DNA from: Salipaludibacillus neizhouensis
Lineage (GTDB): Bacteria > Bacillota > Bacilli > Bacillales > Salisediminibacteriaceae
DNA: 64,000 nucleotides
NCBI RefSeq assembly: GCF_002886185.1
Contig: NZ_KZ614147.1
Coordinates: 779,187 to 843,186 of the forward strand
Direction of reading: 5' to 3'
The notes beneath the pieces are model-generated. The model did not search any database, was not told the DNA's origin, and saw only the letters and a list, made by a program, of their open reading frames with translations. A program made the position numbers and the translations under genes. Of this stretch, positions 27,590-36,410 are shown one piece after another. The number at the start of each line of letters is the position of its first letter. Position 1 is the stretch's first letter.

Positions 27590-28288
27590 ATGTATGAGGA
27601 TAAAACTTTCTTGGCTGTTATACCTGCTCGGGGTGGAAGTAAGGGGATTCCAGGGAAAAATATTTATGAAGTTAATGGTAGACCCTTAATTGATTATACA
27701 ATTAAAGAAGCTCTAGGATCTAAGTATTTAGATAAAGTAATTGTAAGTACAGATTGTGAAAAAATTGCAAATATCTCTCGAGAATATGGGGCGGAAGTTC
27801 CTTTTTTGAGACCTAAAGAATTAGCTCAAGATAAGAGTCGGACAATTGATGGTATAATTGATCTCTTAAATAGAATAAAGGAACAATATGATTACTTAGT
27901 TCTATTACAGCCCACACAACCTCTTAGAAGGTCTGTTCACATTGATGAAGCAATAGAGCTAATTACTGATAAGGAAGTACAATCATTAGTAAGTGTTAAT
28001 GAAGTTAAAGATAACCCTATTCTTATGCGAACATTAAATGAAGATAATCAATTAAAAAGTATAATAAATATTAATAGTACTGTTAGAAGACAAGACTTCC
28101 CTCAATATTATAAGGTGAATGGCTCTATTTATATTAATAGGATAGATGAAAAATTAAATTTAAATACAAGTTTTAATGATAATGTATTGGCTTATAATAT
28201 GGATAAAAAATATGATTTAGATATTGATGAAATATTTGACTTAGAAGTTTTTAAGTTAAAGCTTAGATTATTTAAAGATAAGAAATAA
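27590..28288 (+). CDS. neuA: CMP-sialic acid synthetase NeuA
   Basis: 232 residues. The nucleotide motif is AVIPARGGSKGIPGKNI near 8-24; later motifs are VSTDCEKIA, LLQPTQPLR and VNGSIYINR. It activates the nonulosonic acid with CTP to give the CMP donor. The protein is the short catalytic form without the C-terminal acetylhydrolase domain found in some NeuA proteins. It completes the UDP-GlcNAc to CMP-sialate route encoded by three consecutive genes. Confidence 0.93.
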   Translation: MYEDKTFLAVIPARGGSKGIPGKNIYEVNGRPLIDYTIKEALGSKYLDKVIVSTDCEKIANISREYGAEVPFLRPKELAQDKSRTIDGIIDLLNRIKEQYDYLVLLQPTQPLRRSVHIDEAIELITDKEVQSLVSVNEVKDNPILMRTLNEDNQLKSIININSTVRRQDFPQYYKVNGSIYINRIDEKLNLNTSFNDNVLAYNMDKKYDLDIDEIFDLEVFKLKLRLFKDKK

Positions 28289-28306
28289 TTTTAAAAGGGT
28301 GAGGGT

Positions 28307-29485
28307 ATGACAAGTTTAAGAGCTCTGCATGTAGCAAGTTTTAATGGGAATATAGGGGATAATGCTAATCATAACGGATTTAGAAGGAAATTAATGAATT
28401 CCTTAGAATGTGATATAGAATTTGAAGAAGTAGAAATGAGAGAATTTTATCAGTCTTGGAATATTAGAGATTTTAATAGTGATGAATTTATAAATCTGTG
28501 CAATAGCTTCGATTTAGTAATTATCGGTGGGGGTAATTTTTTCGAATTAAAATGGGATTACTCCTATACAGGAACTACAATAAATATAAGTAATGAATCT
28601 TTGGATAAAATAAATACCCCAATTCTATTTCACGCCCTTGGGTGTGATATTGCTAAAGGTGCTAGTCAAAGCACAATTAGTAAGTTTGACAAATTTCTTG
28701 AAAAGGTAACTAATTCTGAAAAATACTTTGTTAGTTTAAGAAATGATGGTTCTTATAATACTGTTACTAAGCTATATGGGGATAAATATAATGAAAAAGT
28801 TTACAGAGCTCCTGATGGTGCATTTTTTCTTGAATCAAAAAAGTTTAATTTCCCTGAGTTAAATAGTAATTTAAAGTCTGTTGGTATTAACATTGTATCA
28901 GATATGACAGATATCAGATTTAATACTCAAACAACGGAAGACATTAATTACGAGGAGTTCTTAGATGGCTTCGCTAATGTAGTTAACGATTTCTTAGAAA
29001 ATCATTCGCATTATCAAATTATCTTATTCCCACATATTTTTAGTGATCTTAATGCAATTTATAAATTGATGGAAAGAATAAATGATAAATTCCGTAGGAC
29101 CAGAATTGTAACAGCACCTTGTTTAACGGGAAAAGGCTCTGAGGAGTATATTTTTGGTTTATATAAAGAATGTGAATTTATCTTAGGGATGAGATTCCAT
29201 AGTAATGTTTGTTCAATTGCACAAGGTATACCGACAATTGGCCTTAGTAGTTATAAGAAAATACATGACTTGTATTCTGAACTAGATATTTTAGATAGAT
29301 TGGTTTATGTAAATAAAAAGGGGTTTGAGAATAAACTCTATACTGAAATTGAATATCTGATAAATAACCTAGAATTAGTAAAAGATAGGTACAAAAAGGT
29401 TAATGAAGTTATAGAAACAGAGGGTAATCAGTTCTATAACAAAATAAAGAAATGGTTTCATGGTGTGACTTCAAATGAAAGTTGA
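28307..29485 (+). CDS. Polysaccharide pyruvyl transferase family protein
   Basis: 392 residues; AAAGGGTGAGGG upstream. Family features: a glycine-rich NGNIGDNANHNGFRR start, FDLVIIGGGNFFE near 70, PILFHALGCD, and a C-terminal EFILGMRFHSNVCSIAQGIP with TIGLSSYKKIHDL, which is the CMP/UDP-type donor region in CsaB/EpsO relatives. Such enzymes add pyruvate ketals to sugars of surface polymers; some family members are glycosyltransferase-like. Placed directly after neuA, it probably modifies the sialylated repeat unit. It overlaps the next gene by 11 nt. Confidence 0.83.
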   Translation: MTSLRALHVASFNGNIGDNANHNGFRRKLMNSLECDIEFEEVEMREFYQSWNIRDFNSDEFINLCNSFDLVIIGGGNFFELKWDYSYTGTTINISNESLDKINTPILFHALGCDIAKGASQSTISKFDKFLEKVTNSEKYFVSLRNDGSYNTVTKLYGDKYNEKVYRAPDGAFFLESKKFNFPELNSNLKSVGINIVSDMTDIRFNTQTTEDINYEEFLDGFANVVNDFLENHSHYQIILFPHIFSDLNAIYKLMERINDKFRRTRIVTAPCLTGKGSEEYIFGLYKECEFILGMRFHSNVCSIAQGIPTIGLSSYKKIHDLYSELDILDRLVYVNKKGFENKLYTEIEYLINNLELVKDRYKKVNEVIETEGNQFYNKIKKWFHGVTSNES

Positions 29486-30788
29486 TGTACTGATACTAAT
29501 AGAGTTTGTAAATAGAGAATTAGAAGTAGCAGTTGCTATTAAACACTCTTTAAAAACCAAAGGTATAAAGGTTAAAATAATATCAACGCTCTACGATTAT
29601 TCAAAAGCTATGCTTTTTTATTCGCCAAAAATATTAATCGTGCCGTATTTATATGATGATAATAACCTAAAAAAGTTTTCTATGGTAAAGAAAAGCAACA
29701 CAGAAGAATTAATAATAATTAATATGCATCAAGAACAAATGGTTACTAAGTCAAATGTTGAATTTGTTTTGCCAAAAGGATTGGCTAAAAATGTCCTTCA
29801 TATATCTTGGGGGGATACATTTACCCAACATTTAATAGAAAATAGTGTTGATAATAATCTCATTTATCAAACTGGCTCACCTAGAATAGACTTTTATAGG
29901 GAAGGGATGACCCACTTTTCTATTAATAAGGAGAAGTTATCTAGTGAATTCAAACTAAACAGTGAAAAAAAGTGGATTTTGTTTGCAGGCAACTTCCCAC
30001 ATGAAAATTTTACTGAAGATGTTATTACTACACTTGAGAAAAAAGGAAATAAAGGTATACGAAAAAGAATAGAAAATGCCCTAGAGACTCGAGGGATCCT
30101 TATCTCTTGGTTTGAAAAGTTAGTTGAAAATAACCCTGATATTGAATTTATATATAGGCCACACCCTTCTGAAAATCTTACTGAAGAGTTGCTAAAAATA
30201 ACTAAGTACTACCGGAACTTTCACGTAATCAAGAAATATGTATTGAGGGATTGGGTTATCAATTGTGATGTAATTAATGTTTGGACAAGCACTTCTGTAG
30301 TTGAAGGTTATTTTGCTAATAAAAAAGTAAATGTTGTAAGGCCTATAGAAATACCTTCAGATTTTGAAATGGAATTGTTTAGGGGTGTTAACTATATCAA
30401 TACTTACAAAGAATTTGAAAAACACAATATTCAGGGTAGCTTATCAAATGATCTAGGACTAGTAGAAAAAATCAACGATCATTATAGCAAAGTAACTAAT
30501 TTTTCATTTGAAGCTATATCAGATTTAGTAATTGAGGGATTAAAAAATAACATTAAATATGATTATAAGATTAACCAATTTTATGCATCTTTTGTAGATA
30601 GATTTAGGTTATTAATACGCTTTTTTGTAGAAAGAATAATAAAGTTGGTATCTGGTCAAAGTGTTATAAAGCTCAGTAAGTTATTTAATCCAAATTCAAG
30701 GTATAGAAGATATTTTAACATACTTGAAAATGGTGATGATAAAGTAACAAAGGGACGCATAAGTGATATCGAAAACAAATTCAAGTAA
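29475..30788 (+). CDS. GT-B-like surface carbohydrate biosynthesis protein, family unclear
   Basis: 437 residues, overlapping the upstream gene by 11 nt. Visible landmarks: an N-terminal Rossmann-like start (VDVLILIEFVNRELEVA), HISWGDTF, TGSPRIDF near 136, WILFAGNFPHENF, IEFIYRPHPSEN near 220 and WTSTSVVEGYFANKKV near 275. The RPHPSE and TSTSVVEG blocks resemble the donor half of GT-B enzymes and of CDP-glycerol-type transferases. No sialyltransferase family motif could be assigned with confidence, yet the cluster otherwise lacks one, so this gene is the best local candidate (inference). The C-terminal 80 residues are basic and may contact the membrane. Confidence 0.55.
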   Translation: MKVDVLILIEFVNRELEVAVAIKHSLKTKGIKVKIISTLYDYSKAMLFYSPKILIVPYLYDDNNLKKFSMVKKSNTEELIIINMHQEQMVTKSNVEFVLPKGLAKNVLHISWGDTFTQHLIENSVDNNLIYQTGSPRIDFYREGMTHFSINKEKLSSEFKLNSEKKWILFAGNFPHENFTEDVITTLEKKGNKGIRKRIENALETRGILISWFEKLVENNPDIEFIYRPHPSENLTEELLKITKYYRNFHVIKKYVLRDWVINCDVINVWTSTSVVEGYFANKKVNVVRPIEIPSDFEMELFRGVNYINTYKEFEKHNIQGSLSNDLGLVEKINDHYSKVTNFSFEAISDLVIEGLKNNIKYDYKINQFYASFVDRFRLLIRFFVERIIKLVSGQSVIKLSKLFNPNSRYRRYFNILENGDDKVTKGRISDIENKFK

Positions 30789-30911
30789 CAAAGTCTATTT
30801 ATTTAAATTATATTATAAAGACAAATAGAGTATGTCCTCTTGTACTTCCTCTTTAATTAAATAATATAAATTATTGTCCAATAATCGGTTAAAACGCAAG
30901 GGGATAGTAAT

Positions 30912-32120
30912 GTGAATTTATACAAAATCAACAGATATTCAGTATATATAATAACAATATTGATGGTTTTTAAAACCGCATTAATGGAATTTAATATTGA
31001 CATGTTTATATACTTTTTTACTTTTTTAATTATCGTAGCTAACTTATTTGAATTCATTTTCAAGGGTAAAATTAAGTCTAGTATTAGTAGTGTATTTATA
31101 TTATTAATATATAGCATTTTTCAGCTTGCATTAACTAGTATTTATAACAATGTTATGTACTCTTTATTTAGTTATATGGCAGTATTCTTATACATTTTAT
31201 TTTGGGTTCTTATTATCAATAACCAAAGTTCAAGTTTGAATTATAGCTTAATGAAAGGTTACTTCAAGCTTAATATAGTGTTAGGTATTGTCTCAAGTAT
31301 ATTAGCAATTTATCAATATTATTTTGATCCTTCCATCTTCAATTTAGTGGTTCATAATGTTTATGGTAATGAGGAAATTCTATTGCAAGGAAATGTATTG
31401 AGGAGAACTACTGCCTTAATTGGAAGTCCTCAAAGTTTCTCGCTTTATATGGGAATGGTATTTGGTATTGTATTATTTACTAAATTTCCCCGGAAGAGTA
31501 TTAAACTTATTTTATTAGCTGTTCTATTTATAGGAGGAATCCTTTCAGGGTCGAGAATGTTTACAGTATTCATAGTAATACTATTTTTAGGTTATTTGTT
31601 TGAGAATAGAAATAGGTTAGTTAAGTTCCTGAAGCCAACCTACTTTATTTTATTCGGGGGAATAATCACTCTTCCATTTTTAGAGCTTGAAAACAATAAT
31701 ACTGTAATAAGGCTACTTGACTTTATAGGAAATTGGCCTGCCCTAATGATTTTCTTCGAAAACTTTAAATTTGATTCCTTCTATAATGTAATCTTTGGAC
31801 ATGGCTTGGGGTATAAAGATAGGATAGTATATAACTTTTTTGGATATGAATATCAAAGCGTAGAAAGCTATATTTTGTTATTACTTTTACAACAGGGAAT
31901 AGTAGGTCTAGTATTATTTATAAATATTTATACTAGGGCTTTTTATAATTCTATTCTTAAAAATAGATTTGTTTTATACTTGTTAATTGCATTTCTCGTT
32001 AATCAATTATTTGTTCCTGCTTTTAGTGGATTGACTTTCGGTTTTCTAGGATGGGGAATTATTATATACGCATTAAGCATAAATCGAGATTACAAGGATG
32101 ATCCTAAGACTTTAGAATAG
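30912..32120 (+). CDS. Wzy-like O-antigen/capsule polymerase
   Basis: 402 residues, GTG start 8 nt after AAGGGGA. About ten to eleven hydrophobic segments span the whole length, with a longer hydrophilic loop near 265-315 (LGYKDRIVYNFFGYEYQSVESY). This topology, together with GLTFGFLGWG near the end, fits the O-antigen ligase/polymerase (Wzy) superfamily. It would polymerise lipid-linked repeat units on the outer face of the membrane, after flipping by the protein encoded next. Sequence conservation in this family is low, so the call rests on topology and context. Confidence 0.8.
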   Translation: MNLYKINRYSVYIITILMVFKTALMEFNIDMFIYFFTFLIIVANLFEFIFKGKIKSSISSVFILLIYSIFQLALTSIYNNVMYSLFSYMAVFLYILFWVLIINNQSSSLNYSLMKGYFKLNIVLGIVSSILAIYQYYFDPSIFNLVVHNVYGNEEILLQGNVLRRTTALIGSPQSFSLYMGMVFGIVLFTKFPRKSIKLILLAVLFIGGILSGSRMFTVFIVILFLGYLFENRNRLVKFLKPTYFILFGGIITLPFLELENNNTVIRLLDFIGNWPALMIFFENFKFDSFYNVIFGHGLGYKDRIVYNFFGYEYQSVESYILLLLLQQGIVGLVLFINIYTRAFYNSILKNRFVLYLLIAFLVNQLFVPAFSGLTFGFLGWGIIIYALSINRDYKDDPKTLE

Positions 32121-32212
32121 TTGACTTTGGAAGGTTAAAATGAATATAGGTACGTTGTGAAGAAAAAATCAAATTTATATAGTTTAGCATATAATTAAAA
32201 GAGGTTTAATCA

Positions 32213-33733
32213 GTGAAAAAAACTGCCTTAATTCTTATTGTTGTAACCATTTTCTCTAAAATATTTGGCTTTGCTAGAGAAATAATCCTATCTTATTTTT
32301 ATGGGGCATCAAACATCAGTGATGCATATTTAATAGCGACCACTATACCAAAGGTTATATTTGCATTTATTGCAACAGGAATAGCTACAAGCTATATTCC
32401 TATGTACACAAACATAATTAAAAATAATGATATCCCAAGAGCAGACAGGTTCACAGGTAATTTAATTAACTTTTTACTAATATTGAGTACATTGATAGTT
32501 GTTTTAGCAATTATGTTTCCTTCAGAAATTGTTAAGCTATTTGCTTCAGGATTTGAAGGTAGTACGTTTGATTTGGCAGTATACTTTACTCGAATTAGCG
32601 TGTTTGAAATTTACTTTGCAAGTATGATAGCTATTTTTAGTAGTTATTTACAATTGAAAAATAATTTTATTGCCCCTGCTCTTATGGGGTTGCCATTAAA
32701 TTTCATAATAATTATTTCAATTACGCTAAGTGCACATTATAGTATAAGTATTTTGCCGTATGGAACAGTGATTGGCTCTGCCTGTCAACTTTTATTTCTT
32801 TTACCATTTGTATATAAGAAAGGTTACAGACACCAAATTATTTTAGATAGAAATGATATATATTTAAAGAAAATGATTTACTTAGCTCTGCCTGTAATTA
32901 TTGGTGTTTCAGTTAATCAAATTAATGTATTAATTGATAGAACATTAGCTTCACAAATAGCTATAGGAGGTATCTCTGCCCTAACGTATGCAAATCGCTT
33001 AAATTTGTTTGTACAAGGTATATTTGTAACATCTATTGCTACTGTTATGTATCCATTAATTTCAAAAATGGCTGTTGATATGAATATTTCGGGTCTTAAG
33101 AAAACTTTATCAGAATCTATTGTTTCAATTAATATATTATTGCTCCCAACTATTGTAGCAATAATGGTATTTGCAGAGGAAGTAGTGGAGTTACTATTTG
33201 GGAGAGGAGCTTTTGATTTACAAGCAATCCAAATGACTTCTAATGCCTTGTTTTTTTATTCTATTGGAATGATAGGTTTTGGATTAAGAGAAGTATTATC
33301 TAGGGTATTCTACTCACTACAAGACACAAAAACACCTATGATTAATGCAGCTGTAGGAATGGTTTTAAATATAGTACTCAATATTATTTTATCTAAATAC
33401 TTAGGAATTGGTGGACTTGCACTAGCTACAAGTATATCAGCTATCTTTACGGCAGGACTAATTACAATTAGTTTAAGAAAAAAAATTGGATCACTAGGAA
33501 TAAAACAAATATCCTTTTCGTTCATAAAAATTATATTTTCTTCTTTAGTTATGGGGATACTAGTTAGTCTTAGTTTTAATTATCTAATAACTATATTAAG
33601 TCAAAATATAGCTCTTCTAATATCTATAGCAATAGGTGTATTTATATATATTGTTGTTATCTACTTTATGAAGATAGAGGAAGTAAATGAGATAATTAAT
33701 GCTGTCAAGAGAAAAATAGGAAAAAAGATATAA
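32213..33733 (+). CDS. MurJ/MviN-family lipid-linked oligosaccharide flippase
   Basis: 506 residues, GTG start with AAGAGG upstream. About fourteen membrane helices. Family motifs: SKIFGFAREIILSYFYGAS and ISDAYLIATTIP near the N-terminus, and GLREVLSRVFYSLQDTKTP near 357. These are MurJ signatures rather than those of the usual Wzx (PST) family. In a capsule cluster next to a Wzy-like gene it most likely flips the polysaccharide repeat unit; the chromosomal lipid II flippase may be a different gene. It could also be the housekeeping MurJ, but the context argues against it. Confidence 0.85.
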   Translation: MKKTALILIVVTIFSKIFGFAREIILSYFYGASNISDAYLIATTIPKVIFAFIATGIATSYIPMYTNIIKNNDIPRADRFTGNLINFLLILSTLIVVLAIMFPSEIVKLFASGFEGSTFDLAVYFTRISVFEIYFASMIAIFSSYLQLKNNFIAPALMGLPLNFIIIISITLSAHYSISILPYGTVIGSACQLLFLLPFVYKKGYRHQIILDRNDIYLKKMIYLALPVIIGVSVNQINVLIDRTLASQIAIGGISALTYANRLNLFVQGIFVTSIATVMYPLISKMAVDMNISGLKKTLSESIVSINILLLPTIVAIMVFAEEVVELLFGRGAFDLQAIQMTSNALFFYSIGMIGFGLREVLSRVFYSLQDTKTPMINAAVGMVLNIVLNIILSKYLGIGGLALATSISAIFTAGLITISLRKKIGSLGIKQISFSFIKIIFSSLVMGILVSLSFNYLITILSQNIALLISIAIGVFIYIVVIYFMKIEEVNEIINAVKRKIGKKI

Positions 33734-33764
33734 ATCATTTACGTAAATCATTGCAGGTAAGTTT

Positions 33765-34050
33765 GTGAGTATATTAGTAACGGGTGGGGCTGGTTATATT
33801 GGTTCTCATACTGTTAGATTTTTATTAGATCAAAATGAAGAGGTTTTTGTTGTTGATAATTTACAGAGTGGTCATAGAAAATCGGTTGATATAGACCATT
33901 TATTGCTGATGCTTGGAATTGGCATAGAAATAATCCAGATGGTTATACAAAAAAATTGTTTCATGCTATGCCAATGCTTTAAAAGCAAAGCGGGAACTAG
34001 GCTGGACAGCAAAACGCGATATTATAGCCATGTGTCGGGATGCTTGGTGA
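33765..34050 (+). pseudogene. galE: Broken UDP-glucose 4-epimerase (galE) remnants
   Basis: The first ~40 codons read ILVTGGAGYIGSHTVRFLL and VFVVDNLQSGHRKS, a perfect GalE N-terminus with GTG start. The middle of the gene is missing. From 33902, in another frame, comes the GalE tail ADAWNWHRNNPDGY, and from 33976 in a further frame comes a second GalE tail segment, KAKRELGWTAKRDII and RDAW. The order of the tail pieces is scrambled, so two galE copies or a rearrangement contributed. It is certainly non-functional as UDP-glucose epimerase. Confidence 0.85.
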
Positions 34051-34365
34051 TTTGAGAAAAATTATAAAAAATAGCTTCCTTTATTTGAAGGCTGTTATTC
34101 TTTGGCATTCTCTTCTAATTATTCCTAGAAATCAACCACTAGCCAACTGAGTACGTGTATAACAGAATCTATCATTAAAAAAGTAGAGAAAGTGACTCCG
34201 AATGTCAATTTAATATAATCCACTTAAATAATTTCGTCAGAAAAGAATGCTCATTTCTTTATCTATCTAGTTCTTGGTTTGCTTGTACTTGAATGTTTTT
34301 AGGCTTAGAAGCATGGAGATCTTGGAATATTGGACTAGCTTTACTAATTTATGTTCATTACGAAA
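34051..34365 (+). other. Non-coding debris between galE and ugd remnants
   Basis: No recognisable gene. A weak stem (AATAGCTTCC...GAAGGCTGTTATT, 34070-34099) could be the original terminator of the capsule operon. The rest is AT-rich sequence without known repeats. Confidence 0.45.
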
Positions 34366-34584
34366 TATCACATCGACGGTGTAGGACTGGACCCGCGAAT
34401 AGACCAGCACTACAATAATCCTTCGTTTGGATATGGTGGCTACTGCCTACCTAAAGATACAAAACAGCTACTGGCCAACTATGCCGAACAATATTATAGG
34501 AGCGATCGTTGATTCCAATCGAACAAGAAAAGACCATATTGCAAATATGATCATTAAACGGAAGCCTGAGATCGTGGGCATGGA
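34366..34584 (+). pseudogene. Fragment of UDP-glucose 6-dehydrogenase
   Basis: Reads [20 protein letters not shown] and [18 protein letters not shown], which contains the catalytic Cys motif of the Ugd family, then shifts frame near 34481 to [32 protein letters not shown]. Only about 75 codons from the middle of the protein remain; it is cut off at 34584 by the IS21 remnant. It is a different subfamily from the intact dehydrogenase at 9443 ([11 protein letters not shown] versus GGHCIGVDPYYL). Confidence 0.88.
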
Positions 34585-35027
34585 TCTTATATTCAGTTTT
34601 TGTCGGAAACTCAGGAACTGGAAAGAGCCATTTGATGATCGCACTTGGGAATATCGCTGTCGATCAAGGACATACAGTTCGGTATTATACGGCTGCTCAT
34701 CTCTCCAATGAACTGATGGAAGCGCAAGATGAAAAACGGCTTCTACAAATCGAAAAACAGTGGATGGGCGCTGATCTCGTGCTGATCGATGAAGTCGGGT
34801 ACATTCCCCATCATCCTCGTGCAGCTGAATTAATGTTCCAGTTCTTTGCGGCACGTTACGAACGAGGGAGCATGATTATCACAAGCAATCGAGGATTCAG
34901 TCGATGGAATGAAGTCTTTCACGATGATCAAATGACCGCCGCCTTGTTAGATCGAACCACTCACAAGGCACACCTGTTTTCAATGAACGGTGATAGTTAT
35001 CGTCTCAAAGAAACCTATTCGTACTAA
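34585..35027 (+). pseudogene. istB: IstB-like ATPase of an IS21-family element, 5' truncated
   Basis: From about 34597 the frame reads VFVGNSGTGKSHLMIALGN (Walker A), later DLVLIDEVGYIPHH (Walker B) and MIITSNRGFSRWNEVF, DDQMTAALLDRTTHKAH, ending with a normal C-terminus. About 100 N-terminal codons and the whole istA partner are absent. This helper ATPase guides the IstA transposase in IS21 elements; alone it cannot transpose. Confidence 0.9.
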
Positions 35028-35086
35028 CAAGAGGGTGATCAACTTTTAAATGAGCGACGTGGTCAACTTTTGGGTTGACATTTACA
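34585..35086 (+). mobile_element. Right end of an IS21-family insertion sequence
   Basis: The truncated istB is followed by GGTCAACTTTTGGGTTGACA and ends ...TTTACA at 35086, the usual right terminus of Bacillus IS21 relatives (ends with CA). No matching left end is found upstream; the left junction at about 34585 lies inside the ugd remnant. Deletion after insertion is the simplest explanation. Confidence 0.75.
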
Positions 35087-35429
35087 AATGTCACCAGTAT
35101 CGGTTAGAACATAAAGGAACTTATTGTTAAATCGTATATATCCTTCTGGCAGGGAGTACTTGGAATATTGAAAGCTAATAATGCTATCTCGATTGACAGT
35201 TCTTTTTGACAAAGCATAGTACGTGTAGGTTGAATTAGGTAGTTGTTTAATCTCTCGTGACAGTGTTACTACCAGAAGTTTGTTAGATTTTGTCGATCGA
35301 ATGGAAAACTATAGAAACTTATTTTAGAGGAGAATTGTTCCCTGTTTCTTTTTAAATTAAGAATATATGAAAAAACGAAAACACCTTCTAATTATTAAAA
35401 AGGTGTTTTATTGAAGGAGTGACAAAGGT
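35087..35429 (+). other. 343-bp region upstream of galU
   Basis: No gene identified. Short open stretches do not resemble known families and could be more debris of the decayed locus. A hairpin (35378-35409) lies directly before the galU ribosome binding site. Confidence 0.5.
35378..35409 (+). terminator. Terminator-like stem in the galU leader
   Basis: AAAACACCTT pairs with AAGGTGTTTT over a 12-nt loop. It ends 3 nt before the galU ribosome binding site (GAAGGAG), so it either stops upstream transcription or attenuates galU. Confidence 0.6.
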
Positions 35430-36326
35430 ATGAAAGTAAGAAAAGCAATTATTCCTGCTGCAGGACTTGGAACTAGGTTTTTGCCAGCAACAAAAGCACA
35501 GCCAAAAGAAATGCTTCCAATAGTAGATAAACCAACAATTCAGTACATAGTTGAAGAAGCGGTGGCCTCTGGAATAGAAGATATTATTATCATTAGTGGA
35601 CGTGGGAAAAGGGCAATAGAAGATCACTTTGATAAATCGTATGAACTAGAAGAAACATTGTTGAAAAAAGAGAAGCTGGAGTTACTTGCGGAGATACATG
35701 ATATTTCTAATATGGCCAATATACATTATATCCGTCAGAAGGAGCCTCGTGGACTTGGACATGCTATTGGATGCGCCAAGCATTTTATTGGTAATGAACC
35801 CTTTGCAGTGTTACTAGGTGATGATATTGTGCAATCTGAAACGCCTTGCTTAAAGCAACTAATTAATGTCTTTGAAAGGTATAATTCGTCAGTCGTTGGG
35901 GTTCAACCAGTTCCGTATGAAGATGTATCAAAGTATGGCATCGTTGCACCAAAATCTACAGAAGTAGAAAATGGCATTATCCATATAAAAGATTTAATTG
36001 AAAAGCCTAAACAAGAAGAGGCTCCATCGAACTACGCGATCAAGGGGCGTTATGTATTGCGGTCAGAGATTTTTCAGATTTTAGATGAGTTAGCTCTTGG
36101 AGCTGGTAATGAGATTCAGTTAACTGATGCGATTAAAAAGCTGAATGAGGATCAAATCGTGCTTGCTTACGAATTTGTTGGGGACCGCTATGACGTTGGA
36201 GATAAACTTGGATTTATCAAAGCAACCATCGACTTTGCTTTGCAAAGAGATGATTTGAAGGACGATGTAAAGGATTATTTAGATAAGATTGTGAGAAAGG
36301 ATTTTGTGAAGGAAGTTCACTCATAA
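35430..36326 (+). CDS. galU: UTP-glucose-1-phosphate uridylyltransferase
   Basis: 298 residues, GAAGGAG upstream. Hallmarks: [20 protein letters not shown] and [20 protein letters not shown] at the N-terminus, [38 protein letters not shown], and [10 protein letters not shown] plus [17 protein letters not shown]. It makes UDP-glucose for teichoic acid glucosylation, glycolipid anchors and exopolysaccharide. It is intact although the adjacent galE and ugd are broken, so UDP-glucose supply itself is probably retained. In B. subtilis the equivalent gene is gtaB. Confidence 0.95.
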   Translation: MKVRKAIIPAAGLGTRFLPATKAQPKEMLPIVDKPTIQYIVEEAVASGIEDIIIISGRGKRAIEDHFDKSYELEETLLKKEKLELLAEIHDISNMANIHYIRQKEPRGLGHAIGCAKHFIGNEPFAVLLGDDIVQSETPCLKQLINVFERYNSSVVGVQPVPYEDVSKYGIVAPKSTEVENGIIHIKDLIEKPKQEEAPSNYAIKGRYVLRSEIFQILDELALGAGNEIQLTDAIKKLNEDQIVLAYEFVGDRYDVGDKLGFIKATIDFALQRDDLKDDVKDYLDKIVRKDFVKEVHS

Positions 36327-36410
36327 TTTGCAACTAATAAGAGAAAGAATAGCTAGGAACTTTTAATGATTGTCCTTATTTAATTTGCATAGTATCTAAC
36401 CCCGCGTATA

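Noticed and set aside
25352-28288. Legionaminic or pseudaminic acid pathway
   Set aside because: Only NeuB, NeuC and NeuA homologues are present. No aminotransferase, acetyltransferase or hydrolase typical of those routes is adjacent, so a Neu5Ac-type pathway is simpler, although not proven.
34427-34711. Separate protein joining ugd-like and unrelated residues
   Set aside because: The frame merely crosses from the ugd fragment into the wrong frame of the IS21 istB gene.
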